A stretch of DNA of 64,000 nucleotides from Streptomyces roseirectus (GCF_014489635.1 NZ_CP060828.1:5133501-5197500); one strand, 5' to 3'. Shown: positions 42,242 to 51,354, counted from the first letter of the stretch. The notes: generated by a model not told the origin, from the sequence alone. Translations and numbers: made by a program.

Positions 42242-43072
42242 CTAAGGGCGTCGTTCCACCCGGCGGAACAGCAGGTCGTTCACCACGTGCCCCTTCTCGA
42301 TGCCCTGTGCCTCGAAACGGGTCAGCGGACGGAACTCCGGACGCGGCGCGAAACCGCCGTCCGTCCGCGTGTTCTCGAACTCCGGGTGCGCGTCGAGGAC
42401 TTCCAGCATCTGCTCCGCGTACGGCTCCCAGTCCGTCGCGCAGTGGACGACCCCGCCCGGCCGCAGCCGCGTCGCGACGAGGTCCAGGAACTCCGGCTGG
42501 ATCAGCCGCCGTTTGTGGTGCCGCTTCTTCGGCCACGGGTCCGGGAAGTAGACCCGCAGCCCGTCCAGCGCGTCCGGCTTCAGCATCTCCCGCAGCAGGA
42601 TGATCGCGTCCCCGTTGGCGACCCGGACGTTCGTCAGCCCGTTCTGCTCGGCGAGGTTCAGCAGGTTCCCCTGCCCAGGGGTGTGGACGTCCACGGCGAG
42701 CACGTTCGTCGCAGGATCAGCCGCGGCCATCTGCGCAGTCGCCTCGCCCATCCCGAACCCGATCTCCAGGACGACCGGCCGCTCGTCCCCGAACAGCTCC
42801 CGCAGATCGACGGCATGCCCGTCGATATCCAGCCCCCACCTCCCCCACAACCTCTGCAACCCCTCCGCCTGCCCCGCCGTGACCCTGCTCCGCCTCGGCT
42901 GAAAACTCCTGATCCGCCGCTCGAAGTGCGACCCCGCAGGATCCGCCTGCGGCCCATCAGGAAACCGCGGCTCCCCCCTGACCCGCCGCGCCCGCGCGAA
43001 GGCGGCGGCGACGTCGTCGGAGGACCGGTGCTCGGAGGACGGGGGCTCACTGGGATTAAGGGATTCAGACAC
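42242..43072 (-). CDS. trmB: tRNA (guanine-N7)-methyltransferase TrmB
   Basis: A 276-aa SAM-dependent enzyme forming m7G46 in tRNA. SAM motif I is VVLEIGFGMGEATAQMA (about 100-116), and the family signature VYFPDPWPKKRHHKRRL is in the second half with the catalytic Asp. The N-terminal 60 residues are a disordered Ser/Arg-rich extension longer than in E. coli TrmB. The ATG is at 43072. A long C-rich low-complexity spacer separates it from lhgO. Confidence 0.95.
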   Translation of the reverse strand: MSESLNPSEPPSSEHRSSDDVAAAFARARRVRGEPRFPDGPQADPAGSHFERRIRSFQPRRSRVTAGQAEGLQRLWGRWGLDIDGHAVDLRELFGDERPVVLEIGFGMGEATAQMAAADPATNVLAVDVHTPGQGNLLNLAEQNGLTNVRVANGDAIILLREMLKPDALDGLRVYFPDPWPKKRHHKRRLIQPEFLDLVATRLRPGGVVHCATDWEPYAEQMLEVLDAHPEFENTRTDGGFAPRPEFRPLTRFEAQGIEKGHVVNDLLFRRVERRP

Positions 43073-43320
43073 AGTGAGCCGATTTTACGGGGTGCGCCAC
43101 ATACCGGCTCGCGCAGCAGCACCTGCCGGCCTGCGAAACAGCACCTGCCGGCTCGCCCAGCCCTCTCCAGCCCGCCCGACGTTTGAGCCCGAGCCCCACC
43201 CAGAACCGCCCCCCACCCACAAGCCCCACCTCTCCACCGGCCCCAGCCCGCCCGACACTTGAGTCCAGGCCCCACCCAGGCCCGACCCCCACCCACAGCC
43301 TCCACTTCCCCACCCACCCA

Positions 43321-43464
43321 ACTCCCTCCAGCACCCCTTCCCACCCACCCCAGCCCTCTCCAGCACCCCTTACCCCACATCACCTCCCCACCCCCCCCCC
43401 CACTTCCCCACCCACTCCCTCCAGCACCCCTTCCCACCCACCCCAGCCCTCTCCAGCACCCCTT
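43321..43464. repeat. 51-bp direct repeat, 93-bp period
   Basis: The segment beginning actccctccagcacccct is repeated exactly at 43321-43371 and 43414-43464, with a C-rich linker that includes an 11-C run. Confidence 0.93.
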
Positions 43465-43472
43465 CCCACCCA

Positions 43473-43501
43473 CCCCCCCCCCCCCCCCCCCCCCCCCCCC
43501 C
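43473..43501. repeat. 29-base poly-C tract
   Basis: An uninterrupted run of 29 C, a likely slippage site and, on the other strand, a quadruplex-forming G tract. The exact length could also be a sequencing or assembly error. Confidence 0.85.
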
Positions 43502-43518
43502 GCCGGCCGGGCGCTTGC

Positions 43519-43600
43519 GCCCGAGGCCCCTTAAGGGCCGAACGGGGTCCAGGGGCAGAGCCCCTGGCGGGGTGGAAGGGGCGGAGCCCCTTCGAAGGGA
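43519..43600. repeat. Streptomyces-type GC palindrome pair
   Basis: ccaggggc-aga-gcccctgg (43549-43567) and aaggggc-gga-gcccctt (43576-43592) form two adjacent perfect hairpins 46 bases past the lhgO stop. Sequences of this style are common between Streptomyces genes and may terminate lhgO transcription. Confidence 0.65.
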
Positions 43601-43637
43601 TGGGACGGGTAGGGGCGGCGGGGGCGAGAAAACCCCG

Positions 43638-44858
43638 TCACGCGGCCCGCAGCACATCCACCGCCCGCCGAGCCACCTCCCGCCCGATCGGCAGCGAGGC
43701 CGTAGCCGCAGGGGACGGCGCGTTCAACACGTGCACAGCCCGAGCCCCCTCCTGAATCAGGAAGTCGTCCACGAGCCCCCCGTCCCGCAGGACGGCCTGA
43801 GCCCGCACCCCCGCCTCGGCCCGCACCAGATCCTCGGCCTCGACCCCCGGCAACATCCGCCGCACCGCGTCGAGGAAGGCCGCCTTGGACACGGACCGGC
43901 GTATCTCCCCGGCGCCATACCGCCAGTGCCGCCGCCCCATCCGCCAGACCCCGGGCCAGGCCAGCGTCCCGGCGAGTTCGGCCCCCCGGACGACCCCCCA
44001 CCCGTACCCCTCCCGGGCAAGCGCGGGAACGGCGTTGGGCCCGACATGGACACCCCCGTCGATCCCCCGGGTCAGATGCACCCCGAGGAACGGAAACGCC
44101 GGATCGGGCACGGGATACACGAGCCCCCGCACGAGGGAGGTCCGCGTCAGCGAGTAGTACTCCCCCCGGAACGGCACGATCCGCACGGACGGTTCGTCCC
44201 CCACGAGCCGGGCGAGCGAGTCGCAGTACAGCCCGGCGCAGTTGACGAGCACGCGCCCCCGCACGACGTCCCCACGCGAGGTCTGGACGGCGACCCCGAG
44301 GTCGGCCCGCCGATCGGCACGGACGACCTCGGCCCCGTACCGCACCTCCGCCCCGGACGCCTCCGCGAGGACCCGAGCGACCCCGGCGTAGTCACAGATC
44401 CCGGTGGTCCCGACATGGATCGCCGCGAGCCCCCGCACCTCGGGCTCGTACTCCTGGATCTGCGCGCCCCCGAGTTCCCGCACGGAGATCCCGTTCTCCC
44501 GCCCGCGCTGCACGAGCGCGTGCAGCCGGGGCAACTCGGCCCGGTCGGTCGCGACGATCAGCTTCCCGGTGACCTCGTGCGCCACCCCGTACTCGGCGCA
44601 GAACTTGACCATCTCGGCCCCGCCCTGCACGGCGAACCGCGCCTTCAGCGACCCGGGCCGGTAGTAGATCCCGCTGTGGATGACCCCGCTGTTGCGCCCG
44701 GTCTGGTGCCGCGCGGGCCCGTCCTCCTTCTCCAGGACGACGACCCGCGTCCCGGGGGCGGCGCGACCGACGGCGTACGCGGTGGCGAGCCCGACGATCC
44801 CCCCACCGACGACGAGCACATCACAGTCGTACGAACCCCCACGGGCCACGAGCACCAC
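43638..44858 (-). CDS. lhgO: L-2-hydroxyglutarate oxidase LhgO
   Basis: A 406-aa FAD-dependent oxidase of the DAO fold. The FAD motif is VLVVGGGIVGLATAYAV (about 15-31), followed by VVLEKEDGPARHQTGRNSGVIHSGIYY, whose HQTGRNSGVIH block is diagnostic of L-2-hydroxyglutarate oxidases. A VNCAGLYCDSLARL segment and the C-terminal NAPSPAATASLPIGREVA complete the fold. It oxidises L-2-hydroxyglutarate, a side product, to 2-oxoglutarate. It appears to be transcribed alone, downstream of the NsdA-like regulator gene on the same strand. Confidence 0.93.
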   Translation of the reverse strand: MVLVARGGSYDCDVLVVGGGIVGLATAYAVGRAAPGTRVVVLEKEDGPARHQTGRNSGVIHSGIYYRPGSLKARFAVQGGAEMVKFCAEYGVAHEVTGKLIVATDRAELPRLHALVQRGRENGISVRELGGAQIQEYEPEVRGLAAIHVGTTGICDYAGVARVLAEASGAEVRYGAEVVRADRRADLGVAVQTSRGDVVRGRVLVNCAGLYCDSLARLVGDEPSVRIVPFRGEYYSLTRTSLVRGLVYPVPDPAFPFLGVHLTRGIDGGVHVGPNAVPALAREGYGWGVVRGAELAGTLAWPGVWRMGRRHWRYGAGEIRRSVSKAAFLDAVRRMLPGVEAEDLVRAEAGVRAQAVLRDGGLVDDFLIQEGARAVHVLNAPSPAATASLPIGREVARRAVDVLRAA

Positions 44859-44905
44859 CTCCGCCTCCGATAGTGCACTGCGCCACTGACAACGCCTTCA
44901 AACGT

Positions 44906-46330
44906 CTACGCCGGAGTCATCAGCAACGGCCGGGCCCGCTCCCGCAGCTCGACCACCCGGGGCTCGTCCCCGTACGGCTCCAGCCGGTGCAGGAGGTCCT
45001 TGACGTACTCGGTGGTCCGCGCGGACGAGATCCGCCCGGCGACCTCCACGGCCCGCACCCCCTGCTCGCAGGCCGCGTCGAGGTTCCCGGACTCCAGCTC
45101 GGCGACGGCGGAGACGACGAGCCGCAGCCCGTGCGAGCGCACGAACTCCTCGGTGGGCGAGGACAGCGCCTGCTCGGTGAACCGGCGCACCTGGCGCGGC
45201 GCCTTGAGATCGCGGTAGCACTCGGCGGCGTCGGCGGCGAACCGGTCGTAGGAGTAGAAGCCGAGCCAGGAGGGGTCGCTGTCGCCGTCCCGCGCGCGCT
45301 CCAGCCAGCCCTCGGCGGCGCGCAGGGCGGCCCCGGCGGCGTGCGCGTCCCCCGCGCGGGCGTGCGCGCGTGCCTCGACGAGGCGGAAGAAGCTCATGGT
45401 GCGGGCGGTGGCGAGGCCCCGGTTGCGTTCGAGGGCGGCCTGCGCGAGGTCGACGCCCTCGTCCCCGAAGCCCCGGTAGGTGGCCTGGAGGGACATGGAC
45501 GCGAGGACGTACCCGCCGAGCGGGACGTCGGCCGCCGCGCGCGCGAGGCGCAGCGCCTGGATGTAGTACCGCTGGGCGGCCTCCTGCTGGCCGGTGTCGA
45601 AGGCCATCCACCCGGCGAGGCGGGTGAGTTCGGCGGTGGCCCCGAAGAGCGCGCGCCCGACCTCGTCGGAATAGGCGCCGAGCAGCAGCGGGGCCGCCTC
45701 GACGCGCAGGCACTCGGGCACCATGGACGAACGCCAGTCGCCGCCGCCGTACTTGGAGTCCCAGCGGCGCGCGTCCTCGGCGGCCTCGCGGAGTTTGCGG
45801 ACGTCGCTGTGGCCGACTCTGACCGGTGCGCCCGCCCCGTCGGCGAGGGGTGCCTCGCGCGCGACGGTGCTGTCGGCCGGGGTTATCAGCCACCGGGAGG
45901 CGGGTGTCGCGTACGCGCTGACGGCGAACGACCCCGCGAGGGACTGCCAGATGCCCCCGGTGCCCGCGCGGCGGCCGGCGAGGTCGAGCCGGTACAGCTC
46001 GGTCGCGGAGCGGACGGCCTGGCCGACGTCCCGGGGGAACGCGAGGCCCACTTCGGGCGCGGGGTCGGCGTCGGCGAGGCCGATCTCGTGCAGCGGGACG
46101 GGCCGGCCGAGTTTCTGGCCGATCGCGGCGGCGATCAGGTGGGGCGCGGCGCCCTGCGGGACCATGCCCTTCGACACCCAGCGCGCCACAGAGGTCTTGT
46201 CGTAGCGCAGCGTCAACCCGCGTTGTGCGCCGAGGTCGTTGACACGCCGCGCGAGCCCCGCGTTGCTGATTCCCGCGAGGGCGAGAACGGCGCCGAGTTT
46301 TTCGTTCGGCCCGCGTTGCTCCCTGGACAT
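44906..46330 (-). CDS. NsdA-like sporulation-associated regulator (TPR protein)
   Basis: A 474-aa protein from the ATG at 46330 ([32 protein letters not shown]), with GAGGGG seven bases upstream. The N-terminus has a helix-turn-helix-like [21 protein letters not shown], and the rest is helical repeats resembling TPRs ([46 protein letters not shown]). This architecture matches NsdA and its paralogue annotated as sporulation-associated in Streptomyces (from memory SCO5582 and SCO4114), which affect development and antibiotic production. Assignment to the SCO4114-type paralogue rests on gene order. Confidence 0.83.
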   Translation of the reverse strand: MSREQRGPNEKLGAVLALAGISNAGLARRVNDLGAQRGLTLRYDKTSVARWVSKGMVPQGAAPHLIAAAIGQKLGRPVPLHEIGLADADPAPEVGLAFPRDVGQAVRSATELYRLDLAGRRAGTGGIWQSLAGSFAVSAYATPASRWLITPADSTVAREAPLADGAGAPVRVGHSDVRKLREAAEDARRWDSKYGGGDWRSSMVPECLRVEAAPLLLGAYSDEVGRALFGATAELTRLAGWMAFDTGQQEAAQRYYIQALRLARAAADVPLGGYVLASMSLQATYRGFGDEGVDLAQAALERNRGLATARTMSFFRLVEARAHARAGDAHAAGAALRAAEGWLERARDGDSDPSWLGFYSYDRFAADAAECYRDLKAPRQVRRFTEQALSSPTEEFVRSHGLRLVVSAVAELESGNLDAACEQGVRAVEVAGRISSARTTEYVKDLLHRLEPYGDEPRVVELRERARPLLMTPA

Positions 46331-47084
46331 TGCGCCACCCCTCGACACAGACGGCTGCCGCGCTGGCATAACCACGCGGCATTCGTAAACCCAGCGTAGT
46401 TCGCCGCATCCCAAGCGTTAAGAGGCATTGTTCCGGTTGGCGGGATTGTTGCCCGTACGGAAGTGCGGGCTCCGTAGCGGTCCGTCGCGATGTGCTCCCG
46501 CTGTGTGGCCGTGCGCCTGCGTGTGCGCTCTTCTCCGGCCACCCCGGGAGCGCTTCGATGGATGGTGCGTGGGTCGGCCCGCTGTACTGGATCCAGTGGG
46601 CTGGGGGACACCGCCGCCTACATCCCCGCGGGCGGCGGAACGGTCCGGGGGGCGAACCCCGCCTCCCGGATCGCGCGCTCGCACAGGGTCGTGCGGGCTG
46701 TGTACGGAGCGTGTGCGCGGCTTTTCCAACAGCCGTGCGCACGCTGCGAGTTCGGCTGCGTATTTGGCCGAAAAACGCCCCTAGGAACGCCGGGTGATCA
46801 AGCCCCCGACCATGGGAATCGAGGGCGCACAGGGCGTTCGGGGGGAGCGTATCGGGGGCGCATTCACGTCGCGGGCGCGGGGGCGCACGCGGGAGCGCGT
46901 ACCGGGTGTGTGCCCTGGTGCGTGCGAGGTGCCCGCGGGTACCCACCTCGGCAACGGCACGCGCGCACAGGCGCGTTGCCCGGCCTCTCAGGCGATCTGC
47001 CTTCCCTCATGGGCGCGTTCTTCGTGGCAGCATGGTGACCGGTTCGTGCGGTGCACCGGTTGTCCACAGCCTGTGGAGGCGTCG
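46331..47084. other. 754-bp divergent non-coding region
   Basis: No open frame here has a ribosome site and family likeness; the long frames are GC shadows. It holds the divergent promoters. Two palindromic ACCGGT boxes (47038-47043 and 47055-47060) sit 17 bases apart just before the asparagine-synthase-like gene, followed by TCCACA-GCC-TGTGGA (47063-47077). Confidence 0.6.
47063..47079 (+). promoter_or_regulatory. Inverted repeat overlapping the ribosome site
   Basis: TCCACA-GCC-TGTGGA forms a perfect 6-bp stem whose right arm covers the first bases of the GGAGG ribosome site (47075-47079) of the asparagine-synthase-like gene. Folding of the mRNA would hide the site. Confidence 0.5.
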
Positions 47085-49190
47085 ATGCGGTGGTTGGTGG
47101 GTTGGAGCATGACCGCCGCGGGGTCCGCCCCGGGCTTCGGCGACCCCTACGGCGGTTACGACGGCGGCGGCGCCGTCGGCCTGGACGGCGAGGTCGTCCA
47201 GCCGGTCGGCTCGCAGCTCCTGTGGGGCGACCCCGACCCCCTGTGGGCCGTCGGCGACTGGCGCCCCGACGAGATCCGCGTCGTCCGCGTCGACGCGCGC
47301 ACCAGGATCGCCGTCCTGGGCCTGTGCGGGGCCAGCGACGAGCAGTTGCGCATCGGGCTGCTGACGGCGCGCGGGGGCGCCCTGCGCCACCTCACCACCT
47401 GGCCCGGCAGCTACACGGCCGTCGTCCAGGTCGACCGCCGCGTCACCGTCTGCGGCGACCTCGCGGGCGCGCGCCCGGTGTTCCACACGCCCTGGGCGGG
47501 CGGGACGGCGTACGCGACGGCCGCGCTGCCGCTCGCCGACCTCGTCGAGGCCAACCTCGACTTCGGGCACCTCGCCGCGCTGCTCGCCGCCCCCGACGTA
47601 CCGGCCGCCCTCCTCGATTCGACGCCCTACGACGGTGTCCGCCGGGTGCCCCCGGGGCACGCGCTGGTGCTGCGCGCGGGCGCGCGTGAGGTCGTCGGGT
47701 ACGAGCCGGTCGCCTCCCTCGCCGTCGCCGCCGCCCCCATGGATTCGGACAGCGCCGTCGAGGGCGTGCGGGACGCGCTCGTCGAGGCCGTCCGGACGCG
47801 GCTGTCGGCACCCCGGCACGTGCCCGACATGGACCCCGGTCCCGTCCCCGGCATGGGGCCCGCCGAGCGGCGTGCCGCGCGCGGGATGCCCGTCCCCGGC
47901 ATCGGCGCGGACCTCACGGGCGGGCCCGCGTCCGGCACGCTCGCCCTCCTCGCCGCCGGCCTGCCCGGCATGCCGGGGACGCTGCTCGGTCACGGCACCG
48001 GCGCGGGCGAGCGCCTGCTCGCGGTCACCTTCAACGACCTCACGTCCCGGCGTCAGCAGGAGGAGCTGGAGCGCGCCGGCGAACTCGCCGCGAACCCCCG
48101 CCTCCACCACGTCGTCGTCACCGGCGACGCCGACATGCTCCCCTACGCGGCCCTGGACGGCCCTCTGACGGACGAACCCGGCCCCTCCCTCGTCCTGGCC
48201 GCCCGGCACCGCGCCCGCCTCGCAGCGGGCAGCGCCGACCACTTCACGGGGCACGGGGCCCGGCAGGCGCTCGACGCGAACCCCGCCCGCCTCGCGGACC
48301 TCCTCATGGACCGCAAACGCCGTCACCTCGTCCGGCCCGTCGCCGCGCTGACCAAGGCGGACGGCTCCGTCCTCGTGCCCGCGCGCGTGTACGGCGCCGC
48401 CCGCCGCCTCGCGCGCACGCCCTACGCCGCCGGTCTCGAATCCCTGGCCGACCGTCTCCTGTCCCGCCGCTTCGAGGACGTCCCCGGAGCCGTCGGGGCA
48501 TCCCTGGCCGCGCTGACCTGGGCCCCCGCCGGGCCCGCCGCCCGCTGGCTCACCGGCGAGGCCCTTGCTGAAGTATCGGTTCGCCTCCAGTCCGCCACGT
48601 CCCGTTCCGGCGCGGGCGGGCCCGGACAGAGACCCGGCGACCACCGTGCCCGCGCCGCCCTCGCCCGCCACGCCTCCGACCTCCGCGTCCTGGAACAGGC
48701 CACCGAGATCCGCTCCCAGCGGCTCCACGCGCCCTTCCTCGACAACCAGGTCGTACGCGCCTGCCAGGCGCTACCGGAAACGTTGCGCGTACAGCCGGGC
48801 GCACGCGCCTCGATCCTGCGCCGGGTCCTCAAAGCCTCCGGCGTGGGCGAGCTGCCCCCCGGCTGGGGCACCCCCACACCGGGCTCCGCCACCGCGACGG
48901 CCCGCGCGGGCCTGAGATCCGCCACGGGAAGCGTCCTCTCCCTCTTCGAGACACCCCTGCTCGCCGAGGCCGGACTGGTCGAGGCACGAGTCGTCCGCAA
49001 GGCGGTCCGCGACGCCGCCGCAGGCGAGCCGCTGCCCCTGGCCGGACTCGCCGACCTCGTCTCCCTGGAACTGTGGCTGCGGCGGCTGCTGGCGCGACGG
49101 GGGACGTGTTGGACGGGGACACCCGCGCGTGCGCGCGCGGTGCCTGCGGGGATCGCGCCGAGGCGGGGGGCGTTGTCGTCCGGGGGGTGA
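47085..49190 (+). CDS. Asparagine-synthase-like protein
   Basis: A 701-aa protein with asparagine synthetase-type layout: an N-terminal Ntn-like domain (residues about 1-210; ARTRIAVLGLCGAS, GDLAGARPVFHTPW) and a C-terminal ATP-pyrophosphatase-like domain. The start is MRWLVGW, so the catalytic Cys2 of glutamine-dependent enzymes is missing. The PP-loop, normally SGGxDS, reads TGGPASGT, so normal ATP use is doubtful. Long Pro/Met/Gly inserts interrupt the middle. Similar non-canonical proteins are conserved in Streptomyces at this locus by recall. A regulatory or amide-forming role is possible, but no substrate can be named. Confidence 0.78.
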   Translation: MRWLVGWSMTAAGSAPGFGDPYGGYDGGGAVGLDGEVVQPVGSQLLWGDPDPLWAVGDWRPDEIRVVRVDARTRIAVLGLCGASDEQLRIGLLTARGGALRHLTTWPGSYTAVVQVDRRVTVCGDLAGARPVFHTPWAGGTAYATAALPLADLVEANLDFGHLAALLAAPDVPAALLDSTPYDGVRRVPPGHALVLRAGAREVVGYEPVASLAVAAAPMDSDSAVEGVRDALVEAVRTRLSAPRHVPDMDPGPVPGMGPAERRAARGMPVPGIGADLTGGPASGTLALLAAGLPGMPGTLLGHGTGAGERLLAVTFNDLTSRRQQEELERAGELAANPRLHHVVVTGDADMLPYAALDGPLTDEPGPSLVLAARHRARLAAGSADHFTGHGARQALDANPARLADLLMDRKRRHLVRPVAALTKADGSVLVPARVYGAARRLARTPYAAGLESLADRLLSRRFEDVPGAVGASLAALTWAPAGPAARWLTGEALAEVSVRLQSATSRSGAGGPGQRPGDHRARAALARHASDLRVLEQATEIRSQRLHAPFLDNQVVRACQALPETLRVQPGARASILRRVLKASGVGELPPGWGTPTPGSATATARAGLRSATGSVLSLFETPLLAEAGLVEARVVRKAVRDAAAGEPLPLAGLADLVSLELWLRRLLARRGTCWTGTPARARAVPAGIAPRRGALSSGG

Positions 49191-49207
49191 GCGGGCAGGG
49201 CCCTCGA

Positions 49208-49414
49208 TCAGGCGCTGAACTCTCCCGTCTTCACGCCCGTGAGGAAGGTTGCGAAGGCGGTGGCGTGGACGCTCAGGGCCGGGCCCGCCGGGTTCTTCGA
49301 GTCGCGGAGCGGGACCGTGCCGTGGATGGCGGCGAGGTTCGTGGCGACCTCGACGCACTGGCCGCCGTTCTCGCTGTACGAGGAGGTGATCCAGTGAGGC
49401 TGTTCGGTGTTCAC
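49208..49414 (-). CDS. DUF397 family small acidic protein
   Basis: A 68-aa protein matching the DUF397 pattern WITSSYSENGGQCVEVA and VPLRDSKNPAGPALSV. These proteins almost always follow an XRE regulator gene in Streptomyces and act together with it; BldB is a distant relative. A similar XRE-DUF397 pair in S. coelicolor has been described as toxin-antitoxin-like. The GTG start overlaps the stop of the XRE gene by four bases. Confidence 0.93.
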   Translation of the reverse strand: MNTEQPHWITSSYSENGGQCVEVATNLAAIHGTVPLRDSKNPAGPALSVHATAFATFLTGVKTGEFSA

Positions 49415-50298
49415 GGGGTGCCCTTTCGCAACTCTCTGATCATGGCCACGGAATCCGTTTGGGAAAGCGCTTCGGCCTGTAGCTGATAGTAGGCCGTCAA
49501 CAGGGGGACGACGTAGGTGTTGTCCCGCTCAAGATGGCCTCGCAGGGCGGACTCGGCGTACGCCACGAGTGTCCGGTCCGGCATGGTCAGCAGAGTGATC
49601 GGCAGGCTGACCGGCCGGTGCTCGCCCATGTCGAAGAGGGCGATCTGGAGATGGGTGTTCTTCAGCTCCGCGAACTCCAGCAGCCGATCCAACTGGGCCT
49701 TCATGACCCTGGGGTCACCCATGGGCCGACGGAGGCAACTCTCGTCCAGCACCGCGAAGATCTGCGGCGCGGGAAGCCGGAGCAGCGACGCCTGCCGTTG
49801 CGCGATGAGCGCGATCCGCTCCTCTGCCTGCGCACTTGTGATCACTCCCCGCTTCACGGCACTCCACGCGGAGACCTCCGCGTACTCAGGTGCCTGGAGC
49901 AGGCCGGGGATGACCCCTACCTCGTACAGCCGGATCTCGGCGGCCTTCGCCTCATGCGAGACCATCTGCGGGAACCCCTCCAGCAGCCCCCCGTTGTTCA
50001 TCTGCCGCCACCGACGTTCGAACATGTCCCCGGTCCCCAGGGCCCTGTCCATCAGTCGGGCCACTTGAAGAGTCGGCTTCTTGCGGGCGGTCTCCACGGC
50101 GGACATGTGCGAGCTGGAGAACCCCGCGCGGTCCGCCACCTCCTCCTGCGTGAGCCCCTGTTCCTCACGCACCTTGCGGAGTTGCGCCCCGAACTCGGCG
50201 TGCGGGGAACTGTCGGGGTCCAGTTTCTTGCGGTTCAACGGCGGAGTACCAACCTTCCGATCCGGTGGGCCAGTTGAAGGCTCCGGTGGCTCGACCAC
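49411..50298 (-). CDS. XRE-family regulator with DUF5753 domain (WhiJ-like)
   Basis: A 295-aa regulator. The helix-turn-helix (about 35-90) includes LRKVREEQGLTQEEVADRAGFSSSHMSAVE. The C-terminal DUF5753 region contains EIRLYEVGVIPGLLQAPEYAEV and DESCLRRPMGDPRVMKAQLDRLLEFAELKNTHLQI. Such proteins work with DUF397 partners, sometimes with an AbaA-type ATPase, in developmental switches. The exact 18-bp palindrome at 50353-50370, about 55 bases upstream, is a likely autoregulatory operator. The gene pair marks the start of an accessory block. Confidence 0.92.
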   Translation of the reverse strand: MVEPPEPSTGPPDRKVGTPPLNRKKLDPDSSPHAEFGAQLRKVREEQGLTQEEVADRAGFSSSHMSAVETARKKPTLQVARLMDRALGTGDMFERRWRQMNNGGLLEGFPQMVSHEAKAAEIRLYEVGVIPGLLQAPEYAEVSAWSAVKRGVITSAQAEERIALIAQRQASLLRLPAPQIFAVLDESCLRRPMGDPRVMKAQLDRLLEFAELKNTHLQIALFDMGEHRPVSLPITLLTMPDRTLVAYAESALRGHLERDNTYVVPLLTAYYQLQAEALSQTDSVAMIRELRKGTP

Positions 50299-50352
50299 TC
50301 CGAAGAAGCCTGCCCTGCACGGGGGTTGTAGCTCTCAAGTACTACGGGGGAG

Positions 50353-50370
50353 TTCATCCTTAAGGATGAA
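50353..50370. promoter_or_regulatory. 18-bp perfect palindrome upstream of the XRE gene
   Basis: TTCATCCTTAAGGATGAA is fully self-complementary. It lies 55 bases before the XRE start and 159 bases before the divergent small gene. A second palindrome, TGTGATCACA, is at 50415-50424. Confidence 0.6.
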
Positions 50371-50442
50371 ACCTCGGAATTCTCTTCTCCAGTTGTGGAC
50401 CTTGCCCTACGGTCTGTGATCACAACTACCCACAACGCGAAA

Positions 50443-50480
50443 GCGCCCCGAAGGATCGCGGCAACGATCCGACGGGGCTA
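50443..50480. terminator. Nested hairpin between divergent genes
   Basis: gccccg (50445-50450) pairs with cggggc (50473-50478) around an inner stem ggatcg/cgatcc (50453-50470) with a CGGCAA loop. It lies upstream of both flanking genes, so it may be a leader structure rather than a terminator. Confidence 0.4.
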
Positions 50481-50528
50481 GCTGAAGCAGCTCCGTAGAA
50501 AGCTGAATCAACCTTGCGCGATTTTATC

Positions 50529-50879
50529 GTGCGCGCCCTTTCGTGCGCCCTCCGCGTCCTCATGCCCCGTCGCCGTCCCGGCCGTCACAGCGCCGCGCAC
50601 CTCACGGCCACGGCCCCCGCGACCCCCGTCATCCCGGAAAGCCCCTGGTCCCGTCCCTGGACCAGCCCCAGCAAGGAAGAAGCCGCGGAGATCTTCCGCC
50701 GCCAGGCCGAGGCCGACAACGCCCGCCGCCTCCGCGAACACCACCTCCAACGAGAACGCCGCCATGCCGCCGCGCTGGCCACCCTGGGCGTCGACTACCC
50801 GTACACGTACGAGGGCGCCCCGTTCACGGAGTTCCCGGGGTACGGCGGGCCCGGCGGCGGCTGGGCCCGGCCCGCTTGA
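50529..50879 (+). CDS. Small hypothetical protein of XRE-DUF397 clusters
   Basis: A 116-aa protein, basic at the start (VRALSCALRVLMPRRRPGRHSAA), then Pro/Ala-rich and ending Tyr/Gly-rich (GVDYPYTYEGAPFTEFPGYGGPGGG). Similar small proteins with a PRRRPGRHSA-like start and a WTSPSKEEA-like middle accompany XRE-DUF397 loci in Streptomyces, to my recollection. The start is uncertain: GTG at 50529 is used here; TTG at 50514 is in frame. No Shine-Dalgarno sequence is clear. Function unknown. Confidence 0.6.
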   Translation: MRALSCALRVLMPRRRPGRHSAAHLTATAPATPVIPESPWSRPWTSPSKEEAAEIFRRQAEADNARRLREHHLQRERRHAAALATLGVDYPYTYEGAPFTEFPGYGGPGGGWARPA

Positions 50880-50907
50880 CGTCCGCCGGGGCGGGGAGCT
50901 CAGACGG

Positions 50908-51354
50908 TCAGCTCCCCGCCAGCGCCCTCCCCGCCGCCGCGACGAGCTCGTCCGTCGCCGTGATCGCCGCCTCCCGGCGCGCCGCGAGCCCTTCCAGATC
51001 AGGGGAGTTGCGCAGTTCGACCGCCGCGAGGACCGCCTTGCGCGCCGGCTCGGAGAGGGACGGCTCCAGGACGGAGACGGAGACCAGCGGGGCCGTCAGC
51101 GCGGACCTCGTCGACTGGGACGTCGTCCGCGCCGCCCGCAGCGCCTCGTCACCGGCGCCGCGCAGCCGCAGCTCCTCCCGGTACCACAGCGCCCTGCGAT
51201 GATCCCCCAACGCCGCCACCAGCTCCCCGAGCGCCACCCGCAACGCCTCCTCCCTCCGCTCCGCCCGCGCCGCCCTCTCCCCGCGCCGCTGCAGAACCCC
51301 GGCCAGCAGGCCACCGAGCAACGTACCGGCCACGGCTATGACGCTGGACCACAT
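50908..51354 (-). CDS. KilB-like single-pass membrane protein
   Basis: A 148-aa protein from the ATG at 51354, with AGGAGG eight bases upstream. Residues 3-22 form a membrane segment (SSVIAVAGTLLGGLLAGVLQ), followed by a charged helical cytoplasmic part (RGERAARAERREEALRVALGELVAAL). This layout is that of short Streptomyces proteins annotated as KilB-like, related by name to plasmid spread genes. No transfer or plasmid genes are nearby, so the name carries no function. It is downstream of the ABC operon. Confidence 0.75.
   Translation of the reverse strand: MWSSVIAVAGTLLGGLLAGVLQRRGERAARAERREEALRVALGELVAALGDHRRALWYREELRLRGAGDEALRAARTTSQSTRSALTAPLVSVSVLEPSLSEPARKAVLAAVELRNSPDLEGLAARREAAITATDELVAAAGRALAGS

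Larger units (their letters stand above)
43073..43637. other. C-rich low-complexity intergenic region
   Basis: 565 bases of mainly CCCA/CCCT sequence without a supportable gene. It contains a 51-bp direct repeat (43321-43371 and 43414-43464, 93 bases apart), C runs of 11 (43391-43401) and 29 (43473-43501), repeats of cagcacctgccggc near 43110-43150, and paired short hairpins at 43549-43592. Confidence 0.85.

Noticed and set aside
46490..47038. Plus-strand frames in the 754-bp region before the asparagine-synthase-like gene
   Set aside because: No start signals or conserved pattern; the ATG at 47085 has a good GGAGG site and fits the family.
50908..51354. Treating the KilB-like gene as evidence of an integrated plasmid
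   Set aside because: No replication, transfer, integrase or attachment-site features are visible nearby.
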